Source: Actinomadura mexicana (GTDB lineage Bacteria > Actinomycetota > Actinomycetes > Streptosporangiales > Streptosporangiaceae). From it: 64,000 nucleotides of DNA. The stretch lies in the NCBI RefSeq assembly GCF_900188105.1, contig NZ_FZNP01000006.1:419967-483966 (forward strand), read 5' to 3'. The notes under the pieces were generated by a model, which was not told the origin of the DNA, searched no databases, and saw nothing but the letters and a program-made list of their open reading frames with translations. This document shows, in pieces, positions 52,381 through 61,727 of the stretch (the stretch's first letter is position 1; each line of letters begins with the position of its first letter). The position numbers and the translations under genes were made by a program.

Positions 52381-55300
52381 ATGCTCGTCGCCCACGCCAC
52401 CTGGCATGGCGGTGCGCTCTGCCTGTGGGCAGAACGCACCGGCCCGCACGAGCCCTCCCCCGGCGTCCACCCCTTCGCGACCTGCGACTTCACCGGCACG
52501 TCCTACGAGCCGCTCCTGCGCGCCGCGTTCCGCGTCGAGCTGGCGATGTCGCTGCCCACCGCGGGCGACCATCCGCTGCCGTCGGCGGAGCTGGGCCCCG
52601 AGCCGGTGCGCGACGAGCCCGAGCTGCGCACGTGGCGGGTCCCGGCCCTGGTCCTCGCGCCGTTCCCCGCGATGGCGCTGCTCCAGGCGGCCGAACACAG
52701 CGCCGACGTCGTCGCGGGCACCGACCTGCGCTTCCTGTGCATGCTCGCGGACGAGGCGGTGCACCTCGCCGGGCGCGGCCACGTCCTGCCCGCCCTGCTG
52801 CGCGAGGACGGCGACCTCGTGGCCCGCTGGCGCCCGGTGGTCGACGACCCGGCGCGGTTCCGCGCGCTGGCCCGCGCCATGCCCGCCGCCTGCCGCGCGG
52901 CGGACGGCGGGCGTCCCGCCGCCGAGGTCCTGCGCGAGGCGCTGTCGGCCCTGGTCGACACGGCCGTACGGGGTGTCGTGCCGCATCCGCTGCTGGTGTC
53001 GCGGCGCAAGGAGCCCGACCGGCTGCCGCTCGCCGAACGCTGGGTGATGGCGCTGACCGGCCCCTCCCCCGAGGTCGCCCGCGAGCCCCGCGACGACCCC
53101 GACGACCTGATCGCCGAGCTGGACGCGTGGGCCGCCGCCGCGCGCCGCCCGTCCGGCCCGCTGCGCGTCTGCTTCCGCCTCGCCGAACCCGGCGCCGCGG
53201 AGTTCGGGGAGGACGCCGAGCCCCGCGACGGCGACTCCTGGCGGGTCGAGTTCGCCCTCCAGGGCACCGACGACCCGAGCCTCTACGTCCCCGCCGCCCT
53301 GGTCTGGGACGGCGAGGCCACCTCGATCCCGCAGGCCGAGGAGACCCTCCTCGCCGGCCTCGGCCGCGCCCTGCGCCTGTTCCCCGACCTGGCGCCCGCC
53401 CTGGACGGCCCCGCGCCGGGCGAGCTCCTCCTCGACACGGCCGGCGCGTTCCGCTTCCTCCGCCAGGCGGCCCCGATGCTCGCCGCCGCGGGTTTCGGCG
53501 TCCTCCTCCCCCAGTGGGCGGGCAAGGCGAAACTCGGCATGAGGCTCACCGCCCGCAACGAGGACCCGGAGGCCTCCGCGGGGGCGGCGGCGCCCTCCGG
53601 CTTCGACCTGAAGTCGATGGTCGACTTCCGCTGGGACCTCGCCATCGGCGACGAGAGCATCGACGAGGCCGAACTGGAGGAGCTGGCCCGGCTGAAGACC
53701 CCGCTCGTCCGCCTGCGCGGCCAGTGGGTGGAGCTGGACGAGCACCAGCTGGAGGCGGCCCTCGACTTCCTGCGCCACCCGCGCCGCGGCCGCATGACCG
53801 CCGCCGAGGCGATCCGGGCGATCGTGCACGCCGGCGACGACGTCCTCCCGCTGACCGAGGTGGACGCCTCCGGCCCCCTCGGCGACCTCCTGTCCGGCGA
53901 AGCCGACCGCCGCCTCACCCCCATGCGCACCCCCGAGGGGTTCAACGGCACGCTTCGACCGTTCCAGGAGCGCGGCCTCGCCTGGCTGAAGTTCCTCGGC
54001 GACCTCGGACTCGGCGGCGTCCTCGCGGACTCGATGGGCCTTGGCAAGTGCGTTGGGAAAGACGACTTCGTCTTCGTGAACGGCGCCCTGATGAAGGCGA
54101 AGGACGTCTGGGCGCGCTTCGCGTCCGCGTTGGAACCCGATGGCGAAGGCGAGTGGTCGATACCGGCGCGGGAGTTGACCGTCAATTCCATCGCCAAGGA
54201 CGGGCGGATCGTTCCCGCCACGGTCACCCGGCTCTACCGCCAGCACATCGCCGAGAAGGTGCGCAGAATCCGGCTGGACGACGGCAGCGAGATCATCGTG
54301 ACCCGCCGGCACCGCCTCCTGGGCCTCGACGACTGGACGAACGACCTCCGCCCAGGGATGCGCGTCTGCGTTCCGGCACGGCTGCGGCATGAGGGTGCCG
54401 CCCTGGACCCGGATCTGACCGTCCTGCTCGCCTGGCAGATGGCCGAGGGGAGCGAGGGCCGGTGGACCACCGTGGTCATCACCCAGAACAACGTGCGCAC
54501 GCTCGAAGACCTTCAGGCTCGACTGAAGCGCGTGGCGGACAGGTTCGACCTCGCGTTGAACGATGCGAGAGTCATACCGGCGAGCGGCACCAAAGCCCCC
54601 TTCATGAGATTCAGCGGAAAGCCCTACAGGGAACTGCTGGAAAAGCACGGGTATCGCTGGGGCAGCCACTCGGCTGACAAGCGGATCCCTGAGAGCGTCA
54701 TGGCGGCCGACGAGGCGACCGTCCGGCTCTTCCTTCGGCACTTCCTCGCCGCCGAATCCTCGGTCGACATGTCGAGGCGCCTCGTTGAGATCAGCTCCGC
54801 GTCCGTCTGGATCATGCGGCAGCTCAGCACGCTGCTGCGCAGGTTCGGCGTCTGGCTGCGCATCTCCACGGCATGGAAGTGCGCCACGAACGGCAGCGGC
54901 ATCAAGCGCCCGTACCAGATCGGTCTCATCGGCGGCGCGAGCCTTCGGCGGTTCCACCGCCTCATCGGAATCGCCGACGCCGCCAAGCAGGCCCGAGTAG
55001 GTGAGATCTGCGCCGAACCGGCTGAGGCGGAGTACCGGCTTCGCGAGGGCTCCAAATGGACGGCGCAGACGTTGGCCGCGTACGAGCGCCTCGACGGCGT
55101 CGAACTCCAGCGAATCCGCGACCGGCTCGATGAGCGGGCCACTCGCGAGGTCTACTACACGAGAATCGCCTCGGTCGAGGAGGTGGACTATGAAGGCTTC
55201 GTCTACGACTTCGAGGTCGCCGATCACCATAACTACGTCGCCGAGGGGATGCTGTGCCACAACACGGCCCAGTCCCTGGCCCTTCTCGCGTCCGAGCGGG

Positions 55301-56595
55301 CGAACGGCGAGCGCCCAGGCCCCACCCTCCTCATAGGGCCGATGTCGCTGGTGGGGAACTGGCAGCGGGAGGCTGCGCGGTTCACGCCCAAGTTGCGGGT
55401 CTACGTCCATCACGGGACGGGGCGGCGCCGGGGGGAGGAGCTCGCCGGGGCGGTGGCGGCGTCGGATCTGGTGCTCACCACGTACGGGACGGCGGCGCGC
55501 GACGCGGAGATGCTCGCGCCGATCGCGTGGGAGCGGGTCATCTGCGACGAGGCGCAGGCGCTCAAGAACAGCGGGACACGGCAGGCCAGGGCGGTGCGGA
55601 GCATCCCGGCGCGGAGCCGGATCGCGCTCACCGGCACGCCGGTGGAGAACCACCTGACCGAACTGTGGTCGATCATGGAGTTCGCGAATCCGGGCCTGCT
55701 CGGGCCGCGGAGCGCCTTCCGGCGGCGGTTCGCGATCCCGATCGAGCGGGAGGGCGACGAGCAGGCGGCGCTGGCGCTCAGGCGGGCGACGCAGCCGTTC
55801 ATCCTGCGCCGCCTCAAGACCGACAGGTCGATCATCTCGGATCTGCCGGACAAGCAGGAGATCAAGGTCTACTGCAACCTGACGACCGAGCAGGCGTCGC
55901 TCTACCAGGCGACCGTGGACGACATGCTCCAGCAGATCGCCGAGGCGGAGGAGGCCGAGCGTCGCGGGCTGGTGCTGGCGACGATGGCCAAGCTCAAGCA
56001 GGTCTGCAACCATCCGGCGCACCTGCTCAAGGACGGTTCGCGCCTGCCCGGCCGGTCGGGCAAGCTCGAACGGCTGGAGGAGATCTGCGCCGAGGTGCTG
56101 GAGCAGGGCGAGAAGGCGCTCGTCTTCACCCAGTACGCCGAGTTCGGGTCGATGCTCCAGCCCTACCTGGCGGCGCGGCTCGAACGGCCGGTGCTGTGGC
56201 TGCACGGCGGGACGTCCAAGCAGGGGCGGGACGACCTCGTCCAGCGGTTCCAGGAGGACACCGAGCCCGCGATCTTCCTGCTGTCCCTCAAGGCCGCCGG
56301 GACGGGCCTGACGCTGACCGCCGCCAACCACGTCGTGCACGTGGACCGCTGGTGGAACCCGGCCGTGGAGGACCAGGCCACCGACCGGGCGTTCCGCATC
56401 GGGCAGACCCGCAACGTCCAGGTCCGCAAGTTCGTCTGCGTCGGGACGATGGAGGAGCGCGTCGACGAGATGATCGAACGCAAGAAGGCCCTGGCCGACT
56501 CGATCGTCGGCACCGGTGAGGACTGGCTGACCGAGCTGTCGGTCGCGGAGCTGCGCGACGTCCTGCGGCTGTCGCCGGAGGCGGTGAGCGACTAG
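52381..56595 (+). CDS. SNF2-family DEAD/DEAH helicase interrupted by an intein
   Basis: A 1404-residue precursor. The helicase has the SNF2_assoc N-terminal domain (residues 1 to about 510), SNF2 ATPase and helicase C domains. The Walker A motif GLGKT is split: Lys556 ends the N-extein, the intein runs from Cys557 to Asn961, and Thr962 resumes the helicase. ICDEAQALKN is Walker B, and VDRWWNPAVEDQATDRAFRIGQ region is motif VI. Mature length without the intein would be 999 residues, normal for the bacterial Snf2/RapA-like group. The helicase can bind ATP only after splicing. The next gene (SWIM protein) begins at the base after its stop. Confidence 0.93.
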   Translation: MLVAHATWHGGALCLWAERTGPHEPSPGVHPFATCDFTGTSYEPLLRAAFRVELAMSLPTAGDHPLPSAELGPEPVRDEPELRTWRVPALVLAPFPAMALLQAAEHSADVVAGTDLRFLCMLADEAVHLAGRGHVLPALLREDGDLVARWRPVVDDPARFRALARAMPAACRAADGGRPAAEVLREALSALVDTAVRGVVPHPLLVSRRKEPDRLPLAERWVMALTGPSPEVAREPRDDPDDLIAELDAWAAAARRPSGPLRVCFRLAEPGAAEFGEDAEPRDGDSWRVEFALQGTDDPSLYVPAALVWDGEATSIPQAEETLLAGLGRALRLFPDLAPALDGPAPGELLLDTAGAFRFLRQAAPMLAAAGFGVLLPQWAGKAKLGMRLTARNEDPEASAGAAAPSGFDLKSMVDFRWDLAIGDESIDEAELEELARLKTPLVRLRGQWVELDEHQLEAALDFLRHPRRGRMTAAEAIRAIVHAGDDVLPLTEVDASGPLGDLLSGEADRRLTPMRTPEGFNGTLRPFQERGLAWLKFLGDLGLGGVLADSMGLGKCVGKDDFVFVNGALMKAKDVWARFASALEPDGEGEWSIPARELTVNSIAKDGRIVPATVTRLYRQHIAEKVRRIRLDDGSEIIVTRRHRLLGLDDWTNDLRPGMRVCVPARLRHEGAALDPDLTVLLAWQMAEGSEGRWTTVVITQNNVRTLEDLQARLKRVADRFDLALNDARVIPASGTKAPFMRFSGKPYRELLEKHGYRWGSHSADKRIPESVMAADEATVRLFLRHFLAAESSVDMSRRLVEISSASVWIMRQLSTLLRRFGVWLRISTAWKCATNGSGIKRPYQIGLIGGASLRRFHRLIGIADAAKQARVGEICAEPAEAEYRLREGSKWTAQTLAAYERLDGVELQRIRDRLDERATREVYYTRIASVEEVDYEGFVYDFEVADHHNYVAEGMLCHNTAQSLALLASERANGERPGPTLLIGPMSLVGNWQREAARFTPKLRVYVHHGTGRRRGEELAGAVAASDLVLTTYGTAARDAEMLAPIAWERVICDEAQALKNSGTRQARAVRSIPARSRIALTGTPVENHLTELWSIMEFANPGLLGPRSAFRRRFAIPIEREGDEQAALALRRATQPFILRRLKTDRSIISDLPDKQEIKVYCNLTTEQASLYQATVDDMLQQIAEAEEAERRGLVLATMAKLKQVCNHPAHLLKDGSRLPGRSGKLERLEEICAEVLEQGEKALVFTQYAEFGSMLQPYLAARLERPVLWLHGGTSKQGRDDLVQRFQEDTEPAIFLLSLKAAGTGLTLTAANHVVHVDRWWNPAVEDQATDRAFRIGQTRNVQVRKFVCVGTMEERVDEMIERKKALADSIVGTGEDWLTELSVAELRDVLRLSPEAVSD
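54049..55263 (+). mobile_element. intein in the Walker A motif of the SNF2 helicase
   Basis: A 405-residue intein. It starts with Cys557 (CVGKDDFVFVNG), has a block-B-like VTRRHRLLG (Thr and His of the N-splicing site), and ends with the block F/G sequence YDFEVADHHNYVAEGMLCHN; the +1 residue is Thr. In the middle LLAWQMAEGSE and LRHFLAAESSV are diverged LAGLIDADG-type motifs (DOD endonuclease), suggesting a worn homing endonuclease. Codon use inside the intein is less GC-biased than in the host gene, consistent with transfer. Confidence 0.9.
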
Positions 56596-57368
56596 GTGGA
56601 CGAGGGCATCAGGGCGCGCACCAGGCGGGGCTCGATCGGGGCGCGGTGGTGGTCGCGGCGCTTCATCGACCTGGTGGAGTCGTTCGCCGACGCCGGGCGC
56701 CTCCAGCGGGGCCGCGCCTACGCCCGCAAGGGCAACGTGTTCGACCTGCGGGTGGAGGCGCACGAGGTCACCGCGAAGGTGCGGGGCTCGGCACCGGAGC
56801 CGTACGAGGTGGCGCTCGGGATCGAGGCGATCGACGAGGACGGCTGGCGCGCGGTGGAGGCGGAGCTGGCGTCCCGCGCGCTGTTCCGGGCCCGGCTGCT
56901 GGCCGGGGAGATGCCGCCGGAGATCGAGTGGGTGTTCGCCGAGCTCGGGCTCGCGCTGTTCCCGGACTCGGCGTCCGACCTGCACCTGATGTGCGACTGC
57001 CCCGACTGGGGCGACCCGTGCAAGCACGCCGCCGCCGTCCTGTACCTGCTGGCCGAGGCGTTCGACGACGACCCGTTCCTCATCCTCCAGTGGAACGGCC
57101 GGCGCCGGGACCAGCTGCTCGGCGCGCTGCGGCGCGCCACCGGGACCGAGCCCGATCCGCTGGAGGTGCGGGACGAGCCGCTCACCGCCGCCGGGTTCTG
57201 GACGCCGCCGTCCGGGCTGGGCCGGCTCCGCGAGCGCCCGCCCGCGCCGCCCGTCCCGCCGGGGTTCGTGCTCCAGGTCGCCGCGGCCCCGCCGGTCCGC
57301 GTCCGGCGGCGCGCGCTGACGGACGTGCTGGCGCCCGCCTACGAGGCGCTCGCCGGGCAGGACGAGGA

Positions 57369-57372
<4 letters not shown>
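56596..57372 (+). CDS. SWIM zinc-finger protein paired with the SNF2 helicase
   Basis: A 258-residue protein with the SWIM motif CDCPDWGDPCKH (CxC...CxH), which binds zinc and probably DNA or a partner. The N-terminal region (RARTRRGSIGARWWSRRFIDLVESF) is typical of SWIM proteins next to SNF2 helicases in actinobacteria. Its GTG starts directly after the helicase TAG, so the two are co-translated and probably act together on DNA. Confidence 0.9.
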
Positions 57373-57632
<260 letters not shown>

Positions 57633-57832
57633 CGCGATCCCCGCGAGGGCGACGTCGGCGGTGCGGCCGGCCTGCGGCCACGGGACCGCCCGCGCGTCGC
57701 GGTTCGCAAGTCACGCATTTCCCTCCTGTCAGGATCCGTCCGCTTGCACACTGGATACGGAATGTAGTACTTCTGCTATCAGTAGACGCAGTTATACAGC
57801 GATCCATCCAAGGACCCGTACAGGGGGTGCGC

Positions 57833-57949
57833 ATGAGCGAGCCGGTGATCCGCGCGCGGGACGTGGGGATGCGCCACGGCCGCGCGGAGATGCCGCGCGG
57901 CGCGGACCGGGCGACGACCGCCGGGGTCCCCGAAGGGTGCGGGCCGTGA
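57833..57949 (+). pseudogene. N-terminal fragment of an ABC ATPase
   Basis: An ATG with GGGGG upstream opens 38 codons that begin MSEPVIRARDVGMRHGRA, the usual first residues of an ABC transporter ATP-binding protein (strand 1 before the Walker A motif). Then the sequence becomes unrelated and stops. No Walker A follows. It is probably the 5' end of a deleted gene. A less GC-rich stretch at 57710-57800 upstream contains a plausible promoter (TTATAC at about 57791). Confidence 0.5.
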
Positions 57950-57987
57950 TCCGCAAGGCCGATCCGGTGCCCGCCGAGAAGGAGACC

Positions 57988-58206
57988 GTGCACAACCGGA
58001 TCCCGGTGCTGAGGGCGGAGCGCGGCGTCTCGCGCCGCGACCTCGCCACCGCACTGGGAGTGCACTACCAGACGGTCGGTTACCTGGAACGGGGCGAGTA
58101 CAGCCCCAGCCTGCACCTCGCCCTGCGCATCGCCGAGTACTTCGAGGTGCCGGTCGAGGTCGTCTTCTCCCTCAAGCCGTTCCCGAGAATTGGAGACACG
58201 TCATGA
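57988..58206 (+). CDS. small XRE-family HTH regulator
   Basis: A 72-residue helix-turn-helix protein (NRIPVLRAERGVSRRDLATALGVHYQTVGYLERGEYSPSLHLALRIAEYF), of the short YozG-like type. The GTG at 57988 follows GAAGGAG; a GTG at 57946 would add 14 residues. Its stop overlaps the start of a membrane-protein gene (ATGA), a common arrangement in which the regulator and the membrane protein act together. Confidence 0.88.
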   Translation: MHNRIPVLRAERGVSRRDLATALGVHYQTVGYLERGEYSPSLHLALRIAEYFEVPVEVVFSLKPFPRIGDTS

Positions 58207-58778
58207 CGAACCGCACGGCCGGATGGCTGGAGCGGTCCCGCCGCAAGCGCGCGGACCGCCTCGCCACCCTCGACGAGACCCTGGAGAGGCGGATGCCCGC
58301 CCGCTACGCGCGCCGCCGCCCCCGCCGGGTGCTGGCGGGGACGGGCGCGGTCATGCTGGGCCTGTTCTGGGTGGACGCCGCGGTGTCCTGGGCGCTGGCC
58401 CCGAGCGACACCGCGATGATCGTCAACTTCGTGATCCTCGGCGTCCTGGTGGTGGGCGGGATGCCGCTGGCCGGCCAGCTGATCGCGGTGACCCGGGGCC
58501 TGACCTCCAGGCGGGAGCGGGAGCTGGACGAGCGGCAGCTCGCGGCGCGGCTCCGCGCGTTCGCGACGTCGCACCGGGCCACCACGTTCGTGTTGTTCGC
58601 GGTGCTGGTGGTGACGATGGTCGCCGACCGGGACGGCCGCGACTCGCAGATCCCCGGCGCCGCGCTCTTCCTGATCCTGTTCGCCCTGCTGGCGACCCAC
58701 ACCCTGCTCCCCCTCGTCGTCGCGGCGTGGCAGACGCCCGACCCGCCGCCCGTCGACGACGAGGGGGAGGACGGCTAG
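58203..58778 (+). CDS. membrane protein coupled to the XRE regulator
   Basis: A 191-residue protein with four transmembrane helices (VLAGTGAVMLGLFWVDAAV, IVNFVILGVLVVGGMPL, TTFVLFAVLVVTMV, ALFLILFALLATHTLLPLVV) and an Arg-rich cytoplasmic N-terminus. The start overlaps the XRE stop. The family is not recognised. Its tail overlaps the end of glgP by four bases. Confidence 0.85.
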   Translation: MTNRTAGWLERSRRKRADRLATLDETLERRMPARYARRRPRRVLAGTGAVMLGLFWVDAAVSWALAPSDTAMIVNFVILGVLVVGGMPLAGQLIAVTRGLTSRRERELDERQLAARLRAFATSHRATTFVLFAVLVVTMVADRDGRDSQIPGAALFLILFALLATHTLLPLVVAAWQTPDPPPVDDEGEDG

Positions 58779-61372
58779 CGCAGGTCGCCGTTCGTCATGC
58801 CCTGCGGCGCGGGCGGCAGCGCGACGAGGCCCATCTCGGCCCGTCCGGACAGCAGCGGGTGGCTCGGCACCACCCGCACGCTGTAGCCGAACGCGCCGCT
58901 GCGCCCGAGCGGCACCTCGCCGGTGTAGCGGCGCCGCCCGTTCTCGGCCGGGCCGCCGTCCTCCAGCTCCAGGTAGGACGGGTCGACGATCGCGTCGGCG
59001 TCGTCCACCCGGCCGTAGGCGACCTCGACGGCGACGTCCTCGGGGGCGAGCCCGTCGAGGTCCACCACGACGCGGACCGCCAGCCGCGCGCCGACCTGGG
59101 GGCTCTCCTCCCCGGTGGACTCGACGTGCTCGACGGTGATCCGCGACCAGGCGGAGCGGACCTGCCGCTTCCAGGCCGCGAGTTCGCGGGCGCCCGCGAA
59201 CTTGTCGGCGACCATGGAGCGCTCCGAGATGGCGGCCGGGGTGTACAGGTCGTCGACGTAGTCGCGCAGCATCCGGGACGCGAGGACCTTCGGGCCGAGG
59301 GTGGCGATGGTGTGCTTCACCATCTCCAGCCAGCGGCGCGGCATCCCGGCAGAGTCGCGGTCGTAGAACGTGACGGACACGTGGTCCTCGATGAGCTCGT
59401 ACAGGGCGGCGGCCTCCAGCTCGTCGCGCCGGTCGGGGCTGGCGAGGCCGTCGGCGGAGGGGATCGCCCAGCCGTTCTGGCCGTCGTACCACTCGTCCCA
59501 CCAGCCGTCGCGGATCGACAGGTTCAGCCCGCCGTTCAGCGCCGCCTTCATCCCGGACGTGCCGCACGCCTCCAGCGGGCGCAGCGGGTTGTTCATCCAC
59601 ACGTCGCAGCCCTGGACCAGGAGCTGTCCGAGGGCCATGTCGTAGTCGGGCAGGAACACGATCCGGTGCCGGACGTCCTCGGACCCGGTGAACCGGACGA
59701 TCTCCTGGATGAGCCGCTTGCCGCCCTCGTCGGCCGGGTGCGCCTTCCCGGCGATGACGATCTGCACGGGCCGGTCGGGGTCCAGCAGGATCGCGCGGAG
59801 CCGGTCCGGGTCGCTCATCATCAGCGTGAGCCGCTTGTAGGACGGCACGCGCCGCGCGAACCCGATCGTGAGGACGTCGGGGTCGAGGGCGTCGTCGATC
59901 CAGGAGGTCTCGGCCTCGCTGGCGCCGCGCTGCCGCCACGACTCGCGCAGCCGGCGGCGCGCGTCCATCACGAGGCGGCGGCGCAGCAGGTTCCGCATCC
60001 GCCAGACCTCGGGCTCGGGGACGTCGCGCACCGCCTCCCAGCCGCGCCCGGACTCCATCACCGACGGCAGCTCCCGGGCGGTGAACTCCAGCACCTCGCG
60101 CGCGACCCAGGTGCCCGCGTGCACGCCGTTGGTGATCGACCCGACGGGGACCTCGGCGGTGTCGAACCCGCCCCACAGCCCGCCGAACATCTCGCGGCTG
60201 ACCTCGCCGTGCAGCCGGCTGACGCCGTTCACGCGCTGGGCCAGGCGCATTCCCATCACGGCCATGTTGAACACGGTCCGGTCGCCGCCGGGGTAGTCCT
60301 CGGCGCCGAGCGCGAGGATCCGGTCGACGGGGACCTGCTCCTCCTCGTTCGCGCCGCCGAAGTAGCGGGCGATCAGCTCGCGGGGGAAGCGGTCGATGCC
60401 GGCCGGGACGGGCGTGTGGGTGGTGAAGACCGTGCCCGCCCGGACCGCCTCCAGCGCCTCGTCGAAGGTGAGGCCCTCCTCCTTGGCCAGCTCGCGGATG
60501 CGCTCCAGGCCGAGGAAGCCGGCGTGGCCCTCGTTGGTGTGGAACACCTCCGGCGCCGGGTGCCCGGTGATGCGGCAGTACGCGCGGATGGCCCGCACGC
60601 CGCCGATGCCGAGCAGCATCTCCTGGAGGAGGCGGTGGTCGCCGCCGCCCCCGTACAGCCGGTCGGTGACGTCCCGGGCCGCCTGGTCGTTCTCCTCGAC
60701 GTCGGAGTCGAGGAGAAGCTGCGGGACGCGGCCGACCCGCACGATCCACACCTGCGCGTGCAGGCCGCCGCCCTTGGGCAGGCCGATGACGACGCGCACC
60801 GGCGTCCCGTCCCGCTCCCGCAGGAGGGTGAGGGGCAGGCCGTTGGGGTCGAGCGGGGGGTAGCGCTCCAGCTGCCAGCCGTCCGGAGACAGCGACTGGG
60901 AGAAGTAGCCGTGCCGGTAGAGGAGCCCGACCCCGAGGATGGGGACGCCCAAGTCGCTGGCGGTCTTCAGGTGGTCGCCCGCGAGGATGCCGAGGCCCCC
61001 GGAGTACTGCGGCAGCGCGGCGGTGATCCCGTACTCGGGTGAGAAGTAGGCGATGCTCAACGGCGAGTCCCCCGGCCGCGACTGGTACCAGCGCGGCGCC
61101 GTCAGGTACTCGTGCAGGTCCTCGGCGGTGTCGTGCAGGCGTCGCAGGAACCGCCGGTCCTCCGCCAGACGCGCGAGCCGCTCGGGGGCGACCTCGCCGA
61201 GCAGCCGGACCGGATCGTGGTGGACGGCCTTCCAGAGTGCCGGGTCCACGTCCCGGAAGAGGTCGAGGGTCTCGTGGTGCCACGACCAGCGCAGGTTGAG
61301 GACCAGCTCCTCAAGCTGCCTGAGGGGCTCGGGAAGGACGGTGCGTACCGTGAAACGTCGGATTGCCTTCAC
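58775..61372 (-). CDS. glgP: alpha-glucan (glycogen/maltodextrin) phosphorylase
   Basis: An 865-residue GT35 enzyme of the short actinobacterial/Thermotoga type, with an N-terminal DUF3417 domain (LRQLEELVLNLRWSWHHETLDLF). PLP-lysine motif CGTSGMKAALNGGLNLS and glucan site motifs NEGHAGF and GSITNGVHAGTW are intact. It releases glucose-1-phosphate from alpha-1,4-glucans. It starts with GTG. Divergent from glgE across a 355-base gap, so glycogen breakdown and GlgE-type synthesis genes share a control region. Confidence 0.95.
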   Translation of the reverse strand: MKAIRRFTVRTVLPEPLRQLEELVLNLRWSWHHETLDLFRDVDPALWKAVHHDPVRLLGEVAPERLARLAEDRRFLRRLHDTAEDLHEYLTAPRWYQSRPGDSPLSIAYFSPEYGITAALPQYSGGLGILAGDHLKTASDLGVPILGVGLLYRHGYFSQSLSPDGWQLERYPPLDPNGLPLTLLRERDGTPVRVVIGLPKGGGLHAQVWIVRVGRVPQLLLDSDVEENDQAARDVTDRLYGGGGDHRLLQEMLLGIGGVRAIRAYCRITGHPAPEVFHTNEGHAGFLGLERIRELAKEEGLTFDEALEAVRAGTVFTTHTPVPAGIDRFPRELIARYFGGANEEEQVPVDRILALGAEDYPGGDRTVFNMAVMGMRLAQRVNGVSRLHGEVSREMFGGLWGGFDTAEVPVGSITNGVHAGTWVAREVLEFTARELPSVMESGRGWEAVRDVPEPEVWRMRNLLRRRLVMDARRRLRESWRQRGASEAETSWIDDALDPDVLTIGFARRVPSYKRLTLMMSDPDRLRAILLDPDRPVQIVIAGKAHPADEGGKRLIQEIVRFTGSEDVRHRIVFLPDYDMALGQLLVQGCDVWMNNPLRPLEACGTSGMKAALNGGLNLSIRDGWWDEWYDGQNGWAIPSADGLASPDRRDELEAAALYELIEDHVSVTFYDRDSAGMPRRWLEMVKHTIATLGPKVLASRMLRDYVDDLYTPAAISERSMVADKFAGARELAAWKRQVRSAWSRITVEHVESTGEESPQVGARLAVRVVVDLDGLAPEDVAVEVAYGRVDDADAIVDPSYLELEDGGPAENGRRRYTGEVPLGRSGAFGYSVRVVPSHPLLSGRAEMGLVALPPAPQGMTNGDLR

Positions 61373-61727
61373 GCAACGTCACGCTATGCGCTCCGGGGGC
61401 ATGGGCGCGACGGCGGGGACCACACCGTCACCTCGCGGACCGGTCGGCCCGGCGGAGGCGTGAATCCCTGGAACCCCTTCGCCACAGGGGCTGTCGTCCG
61501 GTCCCAGGCGGTCGTCACCAGGGCGGGTCCCCGGGTCGCGGCCGACCGTTTGCCCAAACTCGACTTTCCCAAGACCGGCGCGGCCCGGCCGGGGCCGGCC
61601 ATGAGCCGGCGCGCACGCCACCGCGGGTCATCGGTCGAACGCGGAAAATCATTTGGAACTACTTGGCGGTAGGGGCCGCGTTGCGGGCATGGACGTTTTG
61701 GATCAACCGAGAGGGTAGGGGTGGCAC
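61373..61727. other. glgP-glgE divergent intergenic region
   Basis: About 355 bases that must contain both promoters. An AT-richer patch (61640-61710) near glgE, including TTTGGAACTACTTGG, may be promoter DNA. A ribosome-binding site (GAGGGTAGGGG) precedes the glgE ATG. No ORF with good support. Confidence 0.45.
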
